The notes beneath the pieces were generated by a model. The model worked only from the letters and a program-made list of their open reading frames with translations, was not told the DNA's origin and did no database searches. From Trichloromonas sp034006665 (GTDB lineage Bacteria > Desulfobacterota > Desulfuromonadia > Desulfuromonadales > Trichloromonadaceae): a stretch of DNA of 64,000 nt. Location: contig NZ_JAVESI010000003.1 of the NCBI RefSeq assembly GCF_034006665.1, positions 62,001 to 126,000 on the forward strand, written 5' to 3'. Below, piece by piece: positions 8,593 to 16,856 of this stretch. A program made the translations under genes and the position numbers. Each line of letters opens with the position of its first letter. The stretch's first letter is position 1.

Positions 8593-9945
8593 CTACTCGA
8601 AGAACCTTTCGATTTTTCCCAGGGCTTCGGGCAGGGCAAAGATAACGACGCGATCCCCCGCATGCAGATGACAGTCCCCGGTGGGGATAGTATAGGTCTC
8701 GCCGTGCATCACCGCGCCGATGATCGCCCCGGCGGGGAAATGCAGCTTGCGCAGGGGGATGTCGATTTTTTTGCTGTCCGGCTTGACCAGAATCTCCATG
8801 ACTTCGGCGTTGCTTCCTTCGATGGCCGCCAGGGAGATGACGCCGCCGCGCCGTACGTATTTGAGGATGGCTCCGGCGGCGGCCTGGCGGGGAGAAACGC
8901 AGGCATCGATGCCGAGGGAGGGGGCGAGATTGAGCAACTCCGGCTTGTTGACCAGGGACAGGCTGCGCTGTGCGCCGTGCTGCTTGGCGAGAAGGGAGCA
9001 GAGGATGTTGCTTTCGTCGTTGTCGGTAACGGCGATGAAGATGTCGGCGCCTTCCACTCCCTCGTCAAGCAGGGTGCGGATATCGGTGCCGTCGGTGTTG
9101 ATGACCAGGGTGCGATTGAGTTTGGCGCTTAGGCGCTCGCAGCGTTTTTCATCCTGATCGATGAGGCGTACCGCGAAGCCCATGGTTTCCAGTTCCTGGG
9201 CGACGTGCAGGCCGATGTTGCCGCCGCCGAGAATGAACGCTCGGGCGCCGCCGCGTTTCTTCCCCTGTTGCTGTTGCAGCAGATATTGAATGGCCGGCAG
9301 ATCCTTGCGGTGGGCGACGATGAAGATGCTGTCGCCGGCGAGAATGCGATCGTCGCCCCGGGGGATGATGGTCTGCCCGGCGCGGCTGATGGCGGTGATG
9401 ACGAAGCGGTAGATGCCGCGAACCTCTCCCAATTCCCGTAGGGTCAGGTCGCACAGGGGACTGCCCTCGTTGATCCGGTAGCCGAGAAACTGGATCTGCC
9501 CTTCGGCGAATTCGGCCACGTCAAAAGCGCCGGCGCGGCAGGCGATCTGCACGATCTCCTCGGCGACGGCGTCGTCCGGGTTGATGAGCAGATCGATGCC
9601 GAGTTTCTCCTTGGAAAGAATCGCTCCTTGTCCGGTGTATTCGATGCTCTTCACCCGGGCGACACGGGTCGGCACCTGATATTCCCGGGCGAGCAGGCAG
9701 GCGAGGATGTTGACCTCGTCGAGGTCGGTGACGGCGATGAAGATATCCGCGTCCTTGATCCCCGCCTGCTCCAGGACCTCGGCGCTGGCGCCGTTGCCGT
9801 GAATCCCCAGGACATTGAGCCGGTCCGCCGCTTTGCCGAGATACTCCGGGTTGCGGTCGATCAGGGTGACTTCGTGTCCTTCGAAGGCAAGGCGCTCGCA
9901 GAGGAAGTAGCCGACCTGACCGACGCCGACAATCAGAATTTTCAT
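8593..9945 (-). CDS. trkA: Trk potassium uptake regulator TrkA (two RCK domains)
   Basis: The 450-aa cytosolic protein has two Rossmann-type TrkA_N domains (MKILIVGVGQVGYFLC at the start; RAFILGGGNIGLHVAQ near residue 235). Each is followed by a TrkA_C domain, the duplicated RCK layout of E. coli TrkA. It binds NAD(H)/nucleotides and gates TrkH. The start ATG at 9945 begins the classic GxGxxG motif within ten residues. It is the first gene of the trkA-trkH operon and is divergent from the HNH gene. Confidence 0.94.
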   Translation of the reverse strand: MKILIVGVGQVGYFLCERLAFEGHEVTLIDRNPEYLGKAADRLNVLGIHGNGASAEVLEQAGIKDADIFIAVTDLDEVNILACLLAREYQVPTRVARVKSIEYTGQGAILSKEKLGIDLLINPDDAVAEEIVQIACRAGAFDVAEFAEGQIQFLGYRINEGSPLCDLTLRELGEVRGIYRFVITAISRAGQTIIPRGDDRILAGDSIFIVAHRKDLPAIQYLLQQQQGKKRGGARAFILGGGNIGLHVAQELETMGFAVRLIDQDEKRCERLSAKLNRTLVINTDGTDIRTLLDEGVEGADIFIAVTDNDESNILCSLLAKQHGAQRSLSLVNKPELLNLAPSLGIDACVSPRQAAAGAILKYVRRGGVISLAAIEGSNAEVMEILVKPDSKKIDIPLRKLHFPAGAIIGAVMHGETYTIPTGDCHLHAGDRVVIFALPEALGKIERFFE

Positions 9946-10058
9946 AGAAATGCACGTTTCCCGGCGGAATATGGTTCACTATGGAGCGTTTCGAAATGCC
10001 TGATAGATCGCACAAAACGAAAAAATGCGCAAGACTTGACAAAAGCATTGGGGGGGCC

Positions 10059-10087
10059 TTGCCCGCACGGGTGCCTTTGACTACAAT
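10059..10087 (+). promoter_or_regulatory. Predicted promoter of the HNH nuclease gene
   Basis: -35 TTGCCC (10059-10064), 17-base spacer, -10 TACAAT (10082-10087), 30 bases before the start codon. A consensus TTGACA also lies at 10036-10041 but has no matching -10. Confidence 0.5.
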
Positions 10088-10117
10088 GCAGCAACGTGTT
10101 CAACAAAGAGGAAAACC

Positions 10118-10420
10118 ATGGAGCCGTTTTTTGATGTGACCGAAGAGGACGAGCGCCGCGAGCGGGAAAAGGCCCGTGAACTGCGCCAAAGCCGCTGGTG
10201 GAAGAACCGCATTGCCGGCGGCATCTGCCATTACTGCGGAATGAAGGTGGCGCCGAAAGATCTGACTCTCGACCATCTGGTGCCCGTCTCTCGCGGTGGT
10301 AAAAGTACCAAGAGCAATTGCGTGCCGGCCTGCAAGAGCTGTAATAACCAGAAAAAAAACCTGCTGCCCATGGAATGGGAGAAGTACCTCGCCGGCCTGC
10401 AACGGGAGAATACCGAGTAG
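10118..10420 (+). CDS. HNH endonuclease family protein (100 aa)
   Basis: A compact HNH domain is visible. Cys37 and Cys40 (CHYC), with Cys72 and Cys75 (CKSC), would bind structural zinc. Asp52-His53 (LDHLVPVSRGG) and Asn67 supply the catalytic beta-beta-alpha metal site. The N-terminus is a charged helix (EEDERREREKARELRQ). AAGAGG precedes the ATG. Such small single-domain HNH proteins are often stand-alone housekeeping genes of unknown target; nothing mobile surrounds this one. It converges on the methyltransferase gene, with only 18 bases between their ends. Confidence 0.88.
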   Translation: MEPFFDVTEEDERREREKARELRQSRWWKNRIAGGICHYCGMKVAPKDLTLDHLVPVSRGGKSTKSNCVPACKSCNNQKKNLLPMEWEKYLAGLQRENTE

Positions 10421-10438
10421 TTTTTGGACATTCCCTGG

Positions 10439-11269
10439 TCAGGCGCTGGCTTTTTCCGGTTTTTTCGCTACGAGAACGATTTTGTTGCTGGAGTCGAGGG
10501 CGCCCGAGCGATTCAGTTCGACAAGCTCCAGACCGAGTCTTTCGATCAGTTCCGTCAGTTGCCGGACGGTGAAGATCTGCTTGTGGCGGAAGGGTTTGGG
10601 GGAATAGAGGGAGTTGAGAAAGAGGGGGTTGGCGCCGTTGCTGAGGCGATAGGACCACTCGCTGATCCTGTAGTAGAGGGAGTCTCGCGAGGGGGTGTCG
10701 AGAAAGAGCAGGCCACCGGGGCGCATGACCCGGATGGCGTCGCGCAGTGTCTCCACGGGAAAATTGAGGTGTTCCAAGGTGTCCCAGAGGGTCACCACCG
10801 CGAAGCGCCCGGCATGACGTTCCTGCCAGTAGGGGTGATCGATGGTTTCGGCGCGCAGCTGCAAGCGGTATTTTTCCTCCGCGAACTGGCGAAAGACAAG
10901 CTGCGGTTCGATGCCGAAGGGGATCGCCCCGGTCCCTTCGAGCAAATGCCCGAAGAGACCGACGCCGGCGCCGATATCGAGGCATTCCGTCTCGTGCAGG
11001 GGGGTGTGGTGAGCAACTAGGTCCAGTCGCCGCTCCAGTTGGGGGCGATTTTTTTTGAGCTGTTTTTCGATGAAGTTCCAGGCGACCACGTCAAGGGTGC
11101 GGATTTCCGTTTCCGGCTGGTCGCCGGGCATGACATCAAGTTGGGTGATGAAGTGGAAATCACAAGCGGCGCAGACCTGAATGGTCGTGGCTTTCAGGCG
11201 GTAGCGCGGGGCGGCGGCCGCCGCCCCACAGAGTTTGCAGCGCTGGAAATCGTACGGTTCAGTATCCAT
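10439..11269 (-). CDS. Class I SAM-dependent methyltransferase with N-terminal zinc ribbon
   Basis: In this 276-aa protein Cys11, Cys14, Cys33 and Cys36 form a zinc ribbon (CKLC...CAAC). The SAM-binding motif CLDIGAGVGLFGHLL lies near residue 95, motif II is VVTLWDTLEHL, and FLDTPSRDSLYYR follows the MRPGG turn. The layout matches the methyltransferase family used in sugar or lipid modification, but the substrate is unknown. The start overlaps the end of the upstream secreted-protein gene by 11 bases, so they are translationally coupled. Confidence 0.85.
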   Translation of the reverse strand: MDTEPYDFQRCKLCGAAAAAPRYRLKATTIQVCAACDFHFITQLDVMPGDQPETEIRTLDVVAWNFIEKQLKKNRPQLERRLDLVAHHTPLHETECLDIGAGVGLFGHLLEGTGAIPFGIEPQLVFRQFAEEKYRLQLRAETIDHPYWQERHAGRFAVVTLWDTLEHLNFPVETLRDAIRVMRPGGLLFLDTPSRDSLYYRISEWSYRLSNGANPLFLNSLYSPKPFRHKQIFTVRQLTELIERLGLELVELNRSGALDSSNKIVLVAKKPEKASA

Positions 11270-11843
11270 GGGGTCGGTAGTCGGGGTTGAAGGCCAGCCG
11301 CACCTGATTCATGCGGCGCGGCTCGTAGAGGCTGATATGGGGGGGCTGCCAGCGGCCCTCCTCCTGGGTGCATCGGGCGCTGATCAAGTAGCCGTTATCC
11401 AGCAGATAAACCTGGTCGTGGTAGGCCTCGCCCGGGCCGTCGGCAGCGAATTCATCATGAAGCAAGGTCGCCGCGTCGTCTCCGCCTAGAGCGTCAATGA
11501 AGGTGTCGACTAGGTGTTCCCCTGCTTCCGCGGGACCGAGAAGTTTGAAAAAGACCTGAAAGAGTTCTTCCTGGTAATAGGTGTAGACGGGAGCGGAAAT
11601 CTCGATCCCGCCGATGTGGGTCAGGTCGCTGGATTTTTTGTAGTAGGCCACCGCCTGGGTCGGCGTGCGATGGAACAGCGCGGTTTTTCCGACGGCGCAG
11701 GGGCCGGCGGTGCAGAGCATGTCCCCCCGGGGTGCTTCGCCAAAGGCGAAGGTTGAAAAGGGATCGTTGTCCACCTCCGCCTGGGCGAGTCCGGTAGCAA
11801 GCAGCAGATAGAGCAAGAACAGTAGCGACGGCAATATTTTCAT
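11259..11843 (-). CDS. Secreted hypothetical protein (194 aa)
   Basis: It has a clear Sec signal peptide (MKILPSLLFLLYLLLATGLAQA, cleavage after AQA). The mature part is about 170 aa with three Cys (CTAGPC and one near the end) and no membrane helix, so it is probably periplasmic. I do not recognise a family. Its last 11 bases overlap the start of the methyltransferase gene. AGAGGAGGGAACC precedes the ATG. The 211 bases upstream carry no convincing gene. Confidence 0.75.
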   Translation of the reverse strand: MKILPSLLFLLYLLLATGLAQAEVDNDPFSTFAFGEAPRGDMLCTAGPCAVGKTALFHRTPTQAVAYYKKSSDLTHIGGIEISAPVYTYYQEELFQVFFKLLGPAEAGEHLVDTFIDALGGDDAATLLHDEFAADGPGEAYHDQVYLLDNGYLISARCTQEEGRWQPPHISLYEPRRMNQVRLAFNPDYRPHGY

Positions 11844-12054
11844 GGTTCCCTCCTCTGGGGAAAGAGTTGTACTCTCTCAAGGCATAGCATCCAAATTCAC
11901 AGTACTACATTCTAACCCCTCGGTGCCCGGCTGTAAATGGACAAGTGACGCATTCGGGGATTATCGAGGTCAGGGAACCGTCGTCGCCGGCAGCGGCGGC
12001 GGGCGTGCAGAGGGCGAGGATGAGGGCCGCTGCGCGGGCGGAAATCCCAGGAAA

Positions 12055-14199
12055 TCAGGCGCGGGCGTCGAGCAGACTGCGCTCGGCGGGGATGATCTCG
12101 CGGATCAGTGCCCGGTCGGGGCTTTCCGCGCCGACGCCAACGGCGACGGTTGCGAGGGGAATGCCGCCGAGGCTGTCGCCAAGTTCCTCCCGAGCGGCGG
12201 AAAAGGCCTGAGCCGCTTCCGTATCCTGGCAATGGAAACGCACGAACAGTTCCTGCTGTTGATAGAGAAGATCGATTTGCACAAAGCCCAGTTTACGCAG
12301 GTCGAGAAAGAGGGAAAGCGTAAAGGTTTCCCTTCCTCCTGGCGCGTTCCCTTCCTCGGGCGATTCCCGGCGTCGGGCGACAAGATAGCCGTTTTCGAGG
12401 AAGGGCAGGGGCAGAGGAACGAAGGTCCCGTCGCTCTCCCCGAGGCGCGATCGGCAGAGCTGCCAGAGTTCCAGGTGGCGTAGGTTCTCCTCCTGACGCT
12501 GTTCGCCGCGGTCGAGTTCCTGATAGAGGGTTTTGCCGAGGGTTTCAATGAGTTGCCGGGTCAGGTTTTCCGCCGAACCTTCGACAAGGCGCTCCGGCGT
12601 GCTGCGCAGCAGATGAAAGAGGGCGCCGAGCAGATCTTTGCCCGTGGCTTTCTGGCCGAGCGCCGCCAGGGCCTGATCAAAGGGGAACGGCGGCATTTGC
12701 GGCAGCAGGGCCAGTTGCTGCTCGATCCTTGCCAAGGGCATCTCGGTCACCTCCGCGAAAGGGCGCAGGTAGTCGCGCAAGGCTGTGACAAAGGCCTGGG
12801 TGGTGACGGCGACCTCGCTCGGTGGAAGAATCGGCATATTGGCGGCCGGCGCCGTGCCGGCGGTTGCCGGGAGAGACGTTGCGCTTGTCGTAGTTGGACC
12901 GGAAGCGGCGAAGCGGAAGAGTGGCCGCAGCACCGCCGCCAAATCCGCGGGCTGGCGATCAAGAAAGGCTCCGATTTGTTCCGGCGTGCGCAGGGCTTCG
13001 GGCAGCCGGCCGAGCCCCTGGGCGAGGCGGTCGAGGCGATCGGCGAGGGCCGCATTTTCCCGCCCTTCGGTGGGCAGGCCGAGTTGGCGGGGGAGATTCC
13101 GCAAAAATTTTCCGTCCATGGCTTGTGCCGGATGCAGCAGCTGCTCGGCCAGACGGGTCAGGGTCTGTTCGATTTCGGGCGCGGCCGGAGCATTTGCCGG
13201 AGCGGCCGATAGCCGGTTCCAGAATTGCTGGGCGGCCTCGCGCAGCACCGGGGCCTCGGGCTCTCCCGGCGGCGCCGCCAGCGCACGGGCGGCTTCCTCC
13301 AGGCGGTGCAGCGGCGCAGCGGTCTGCCCGGAGAAGGGGCGCAGATAGTTCCCAAGCGCCTGGAAAAATTCCCGGGCGAGGGCTGCGGTCCGGGCGGCGT
13401 CGGGGTGCGTTTCCGACGTCGTGAAGGAGGTTTGGGGACTAGCGGGTGCTTCCGGTTGGGATTGGGCCAGGCGCAGCAGCGGCCGTAACAGGGCGGCGAG
13501 GGCGGGCGCTTCTCCTGTCGGACGGGTGGTGGTGCTTGGGGGGGTGGCCAGCTCTTCCGGAAGGGTACGCAGGGCAGCGAAGAGTGGCTCCAAGTGCTCG
13601 CTCAAGGACTGACGCAGCTGGGTGTGGCCCTGCTGAAGTCGGCCGAGGGCGTTTTTCAGGGTTTCGCGGGCGGCCTCGGTCTGCCCCGCGCCCAGTTGCG
13701 CCTCATGTCCAAGTCCCAGACGCTGGGGGATCTCCCGCAGGGCCTGGCCGTCGAGTTCCGCCGGCGCCCGGCGCAGCAGGCTGAAGAGGCGGTCGAGGCC
13801 GTCGCGGGTCTTCTGGTCGAGGTTCGTGCTCCCCGGCTCCCGCCCCTCGATGAGAGCGGGCAGCAGGGCCATGGGGTCGAGCTGCTTGTCGAGCAGATGC
13901 AGGGATTGGCCGAGACGTTCAAGCAAGTTCGGGGGGATGAGGCGGAAGCCGAGGCGGTTGTCGTTTTCCACCACCTGCAGGTTGACCGTGTCCCCGGTGC
14001 GCAGGGGAGTGCCGGTCTCCACCCAGAGTTTGCGCTCGCCGAAGTTGAGCAGCGCCTTTTCCTGCCCTTCCTCTTCAACCGTCGCCCGGATCATCTGATG
14101 CAGCAGCAAGTCGTGCTGCCGCTCTTCCCGCGAGACCGGAGTGACGGCCGGAACTTCGTGGGGCATCAGGGGGACGGAGGCCGGGGGGATGATTTCCAT
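12055..14199 (-). CDS. FliK-like flagellar hook-length control domain protein
   Basis: The protein is about 714 aa from the ATG at 14199 (MEIIPPASVPL; GGGCAGG upstream); the frame is open 32 codons further. The C-terminal about 130 residues (PLPFLENGYLVARR... then LSLFLDLRKLGFVQIDLLYQQQELFVRF) match the FliK/Flg_hook C-terminal domain. The Ala/Pro/Leu-rich middle holds two related modules: one with IPQRLGL, LAALLRPLLRLAQ and LGNYLRPF, the other with LPRQLGL, LAAVLRPLFRFAA and LRDYLRPF. No flagellar gene is nearby, so its role may be in flagellum assembly encoded elsewhere or in another secretion or gliding machine. Confidence 0.75.
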   Translation of the reverse strand: MEIIPPASVPLMPHEVPAVTPVSREERQHDLLLHQMIRATVEEEGQEKALLNFGERKLWVETGTPLRTGDTVNLQVVENDNRLGFRLIPPNLLERLGQSLHLLDKQLDPMALLPALIEGREPGSTNLDQKTRDGLDRLFSLLRRAPAELDGQALREIPQRLGLGHEAQLGAGQTEAARETLKNALGRLQQGHTQLRQSLSEHLEPLFAALRTLPEELATPPSTTTRPTGEAPALAALLRPLLRLAQSQPEAPASPQTSFTTSETHPDAARTAALAREFFQALGNYLRPFSGQTAAPLHRLEEAARALAAPPGEPEAPVLREAAQQFWNRLSAAPANAPAAPEIEQTLTRLAEQLLHPAQAMDGKFLRNLPRQLGLPTEGRENAALADRLDRLAQGLGRLPEALRTPEQIGAFLDRQPADLAAVLRPLFRFAASGPTTTSATSLPATAGTAPAANMPILPPSEVAVTTQAFVTALRDYLRPFAEVTEMPLARIEQQLALLPQMPPFPFDQALAALGQKATGKDLLGALFHLLRSTPERLVEGSAENLTRQLIETLGKTLYQELDRGEQRQEENLRHLELWQLCRSRLGESDGTFVPLPLPFLENGYLVARRRESPEEGNAPGGRETFTLSLFLDLRKLGFVQIDLLYQQQELFVRFHCQDTEAAQAFSAAREELGDSLGGIPLATVAVGVGAESPDRALIREIIPAERSLLDARA

Positions 14200-14382
14200 T
14201 GTGAACCTGCCCTGTTCGGGGTTGGGCGGCTGATGAGCCGGAGATCGCGGCGCGCTTACTGTTCCTATCATCCCCAAAGTGCCGCATGAATGCAAGTCCG
14301 CCTTGCGGCGGCGGTCGCCTTTACCCTGGGCCGGACGGCTTCAAAGGTGCTATGCTGCGCAGAACCCTTTCCAGGAGCCCTC

Positions 14383-15369
14383 ATGTTGGGAGAAAATGCT
14401 CATCCCTTTCGGAAACTCACCCATGAACTGGTCATGGATGCCGTGGAAAGCCTCGGCTTTCGCTGCGACTGCCGCACCTTTCCCCTCAACAGCTATGAAA
14501 ACCGCGTCTATCAAGTCGGCATCGAGGATGACCGGCCCCTGATCGTCAAATTTTACCGGCCCCAACGCTGGAGCGACGGACAGATCCGCGAAGAGCACCA
14601 GTTCTGCTTCGAGCTGGCCGAACACGAACTGCCGGTGGTTGCCCCCTGGCGCGACGATGGCGGGGAGAGTCTCTTTCATTTCGCCGGTTTCCGTTTTTCC
14701 CTCTACCCGCGCAAAGGCGGGCACGCCCCGGAACTGGACAACCTTGACAATCTGCTTATTCTCGGCCGGTTGCTCGGGCGCATTCACCGCATCGGCGCCT
14801 TGCGTCCTTTCCGCGAGCGGCCCCATCTCGACTGCCAGAGCTTCGGTCGCGACAGCGCGGCGCTCATCGCCGAGCGCTTCATGCCGGCGGAATATCGTGC
14901 CAACTATCTGGCCATCACCGCCGACCTGCTCGATCGCATCGACGCCCTTAGTAAAGAGGTCGATGCCCGCTGCATCCGTACTCACGGCGACTGCCACGTC
15001 GGCAACATCCTCTGGCGCGACGAGGCGCCCCACTTTGTCGACTTCGACGACGCGCGCATGGCCCCGGCGGTACAGGATCTGTGGATGATGCTCTCCGGAG
15101 ACCGCCTCCGGCAGAGTGCCCAACTCGCCGAACTGCTCGAAGGCTATTGCGAATTCAACGATTTCCGCCCCGCCGAACTGCGTCTGATCGAAGCGTTGCG
15201 CAGCCTGCGCCTGCTCCATTACAGCGCCTGGCTCGCCCGCCGCTGGGACGACCCCGCCTTTCCCGTCCACTTCCCCTGGTTCAACACCATCCGCTACTGG
15301 GGGGAACACATCCTCCATCTCCGCGAACAACTCGCCGCGCTCAACGAACCGCCCTTGCCGATGCCCTGA
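14383..15369 (+). CDS. srkA: Stress response kinase A (YihE/RdoA), protein Ser/Thr kinase
   Basis: From the ATG at 14383 (CCAGGAG upstream) the protein is 328 aa, which by my recollection is the size of the E. coli protein. It has an aminoglycoside-phosphotransferase-like kinase fold. The catalytic loop is THGDCHVGNILWRD and the metal-binding DFDDA follows (HFVDFDDARMAP); LIVKFYRP carries the ATP-binding lysine. SrkA in E. coli counters stress-induced programmed death and MazEF-type toxicity. It is transcribed away from the FliK-like gene, with a 183-base divergent region between them. Confidence 0.93.
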   Translation: MLGENAHPFRKLTHELVMDAVESLGFRCDCRTFPLNSYENRVYQVGIEDDRPLIVKFYRPQRWSDGQIREEHQFCFELAEHELPVVAPWRDDGGESLFHFAGFRFSLYPRKGGHAPELDNLDNLLILGRLLGRIHRIGALRPFRERPHLDCQSFGRDSAALIAERFMPAEYRANYLAITADLLDRIDALSKEVDARCIRTHGDCHVGNILWRDEAPHFVDFDDARMAPAVQDLWMMLSGDRLRQSAQLAELLEGYCEFNDFRPAELRLIEALRSLRLLHYSAWLARRWDDPAFPVHFPWFNTIRYWGEHILHLREQLAALNEPPLPMP

Positions 15370-15372
15370 GCA

Positions 15373-15412
15373 ATAAAAAAGGGGGCAGTCCGTTGCCGAA
15401 CGGTCGTCCCCT
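15373..15412 (-). terminator. Intrinsic terminator (minus strand)
   Basis: Read on the minus strand, GGGG...CCGTT-CGGC-AACGG...CCCC is followed by TTTTTT. It would end transcription of the M48 remnant and anything upstream on that strand. It lies between the convergent srkA and the remnant, so it may also insulate srkA. Confidence 0.6.
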
Positions 15413-15435
15413 GCTGCTTCTATCCCCTTGTGTTT

Positions 15436-15608
15436 TTAAAATCGTTTGATTTCCCGGTCGATATTGTCCAGCCGCGCCTTGTTCAAGGGGTGCGAGCTGA
15501 GGAAGCTGCCTTTGGCGGATTGGATGTTCTCCAGGGTTTCGATGGCGTGGCGCAGCCGCTCAGGGTCAGGGTCAACAGAAGCAATGGCGTGGCGATTTCG
15601 AACTTCAT
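15436..15608 (-). pseudogene. M48 metalloprotease lipoprotein, internally deleted remnant
   Basis: The ATG at 15608 opens a lipoprotein signal (MKFEIATPLLLLTLTLSGCATP). Immediately after it the reading frame that makes sense changes: one of the other frames reads ERLRHAIETLENIQSAKG then FLSSHPLNKARLDNIDREIK, ending RF and TAA at 15436. That second part looks like the C-terminus of M48 peptidases (the SSHP...R tail). The whole catalytic middle, including HExxH, is missing. The simplest reading is one internal deletion that fused the signal peptide to the tail out of frame. Confidence 0.7.
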
Positions 15609-15645
15609 GATCCTTTTCCTTGCCGCGGGGAGTGGGCCGGAGGTT

Positions 15646-16251
15646 TTAAGGAGTCGCCGGGCGTTGCAGCAGGAAGCTGGCATAATCCTCCAGGATGCGG
15701 CTGTCGGCGACGGTGCAGCCGAGGCGGGTATAACGGCGCTCGATGTCGAACTTGTCCTGCAGGGGGATGCCGGAGAGGAGCAGATAACCGCCAGGCCGGG
15801 TCAGTTCCACGAGGCGGTCGGCCAGGGGGAGGAGGATATCGGCGTAGATATTGGCCATGACCAGATCATAGGGCCGCGTCGCGACAGCGTTGAGTTCGCC
15901 GCAGATGGTGAAAATCCGGTCTTCGAGACCGTTGAGCCGGGCGTTCTCTGCGCAGGAGAGGGCCGCCGGCCATTCCAGGTCGAGGGCGGTGATGGCGGCG
16001 GCGCCGAGGCGGGAGGCGGCGAGGGCGAGGATGCCGGTGCCGGTGCCGAGATCGAAGGCCCGGCAGCCTTTGAGGCTGGGGATGGTCGTCAACAGTTCCA
16101 GGCACGAGGCGGTTGTTTCATGCTCACCCGAACCGAACGCGCCCTTGCGGCCGAGGATCAGGGGGATGCCGCAAGGCTCGGGAGTGGAAAACCCGGCGGG
16201 GATAATGGTGAAGGCGCCCACCGGAAAAGGTTTGAAGATGCGGCCCGACAT
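15646..16251 (-). CDS. PrmA-like (ribosomal protein L11) methyltransferase domain protein
   Basis: Translation from 16251 (MSGRIFKPF) gives 201 aa; AAGGAGG lies 5 bases upstream. SAM motif I is AFDLGTGTGILALAA, and the family signature FGSGEHETTASCL precedes it. The PrmA-type NI-A-IL motif is seen as MANIYADILLPLA. Full PrmA has an extra N-terminal L11-recognition domain of about 90 residues that is absent here. This is therefore a short PrmA paralogue or a different protein methyltransferase. It lies upstream of the M48 remnant on the same strand. Confidence 0.85.
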   Translation of the reverse strand: MSGRIFKPFPVGAFTIIPAGFSTPEPCGIPLILGRKGAFGSGEHETTASCLELLTTIPSLKGCRAFDLGTGTGILALAASRLGAAAITALDLEWPAALSCAENARLNGLEDRIFTICGELNAVATRPYDLVMANIYADILLPLADRLVELTRPGGYLLLSGIPLQDKFDIERRYTRLGCTVADSRILEDYASFLLQRPATP

Positions 16252-16363
16252 GCGTCCTCCTTGTTTATGAAAACCGTGAAATTTTATTAAAACCCCGGCA
16301 TCATAACAAAGGCGGCGGTAAAAGGCCAAAACGAAAAGGGGGTACGGCGGGGTGGGGGGGACG

Positions 16364-16401
16364 GAAACGGCGTGTTTCCCGCTGGGGAGACACGCCGTTT
16401 C
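16364..16401 (-). terminator. Stem-loop after the HesB-like selenoprotein gene
   Basis: GAAACGGCGTGT and ACACGCCGTTTC form a perfect 12-bp stem with a 14-base loop, 23 bases past the stop codon. No long T-run follows. Confidence 0.6.
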
Positions 16402-16423
16402 ACATGAATTTATGGAATCATCA

Positions 16424-16711
16424 TCAGCAGCAGGAAGAACCGTAGGCCGGGGCGACCACGAAGCCTTTGCCCGACCAGTTATCCACGTAGTCGATCAGCT
16501 GGTCCTCGGTAAAGGGCAGAATACTTTCTTCCATGAAGAGTTCGATATCGCCGACCTTGATCCCTTTTTCATTCTCTTTCGGCTCATCCAGAGCCAACCC
16601 CAGACGGGGGCCCCCTCAGCCAAAGCCCTGGAAAACGACCCGAACAGCCTTGCCCGGGTTCTTTTTTAGCAGCTCCTGCAGTGTCTCGCGGGCGCTCTCG
16701 GTGATTTTCAT
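16424..16711 (-). CDS. HesB/IscA-like selenoprotein (UGA-encoded Sec at codon 32)
   Basis: Read from the ATG at 16711 (AAGGAG 6 bases upstream), the frame meets TGA at 16616-16618 and continues cleanly for 63 more codons to the TGA at 16424. The Sec lies in QGFG-U-GGPRLGLALDEP, the position of the first conserved Cys of A-type Fe-S carriers. The protein ends PAYGSSCC, replacing the usual C-terminal CGC motif. A hairpin GGCTC-TGGAT-GAGCC starts 21 nt after the UGA, in the bacterial SECIS window. HesB-like selenoproteins are an established family in Deltaproteobacteria. The product is 95 aa and probably acts in Fe-S handling or redox. Automated callers are likely to miss it or split it. Confidence 0.88.
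16581..16595 (-). promoter_or_regulatory. SECIS-like hairpin of the HesB-like gene
   Basis: Five base pairs (GGCTC/GAGCC) with loop TGGAT, nt 21-35 after the UGA on the minus strand. Bacterial SECIS elements need an apical loop with G (often GU) about 16-37 nt downstream, which this roughly fits. Confidence 0.6.
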
Positions 16712-16733
16712 GGCAGTCTCCTTGTTGGTCCGT

Positions 16734-16770
16734 TTGACATAACAATATGCGAATATAACAATGATGTCAA
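16734..16770 (-). promoter_or_regulatory. Promoter with overlapping palindromic operator of the HesB-like gene
   Basis: On the minus strand: -35 TTGACA (16770-16765), 17-base spacer, -10 TATTGT (16747-16742). The same 37 bases are bounded by TTGACAT and its exact complement ATGTCAA and contain two direct copies of ATTGTTAT. The start codon follows 31 bases after the -10. The symmetry suggests a repressor that occludes the promoter. A redox or Fe-S-sensing regulator would fit, but that is inference. Confidence 0.6.
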
Positions 16771-16803
16771 GGCTCGTGTTTTTTTGCTCCGGGATAAAGA
16801 TAA

Positions 16804-16827
16804 GCCCGGCTGCTTGCGCAGCCGGGC
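16804..16827 (-). terminator. Terminator after the MtrB-like barrel gene
   Basis: GCCCGGCTGC-GCAA-GCAGCCGGGC on the minus strand: a perfect 10-bp stem with a GNRA tetraloop, 29 bases past the barrel stop codon. The T-content after it is modest. Confidence 0.75.
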
Positions 16828-16856
16828 CCGATAACAGATAGAAAATTAGATCGCTT

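Noticed and set aside
11905..12054. Minus-strand stretch after the FliK-like stop reading AALILALCTPAAAAGDDGS, like a signal peptide
   Set aside because: It follows the stop codon in the same frame with no ATG, GTG or TTG and no ribosome site; likely chance or a remnant.
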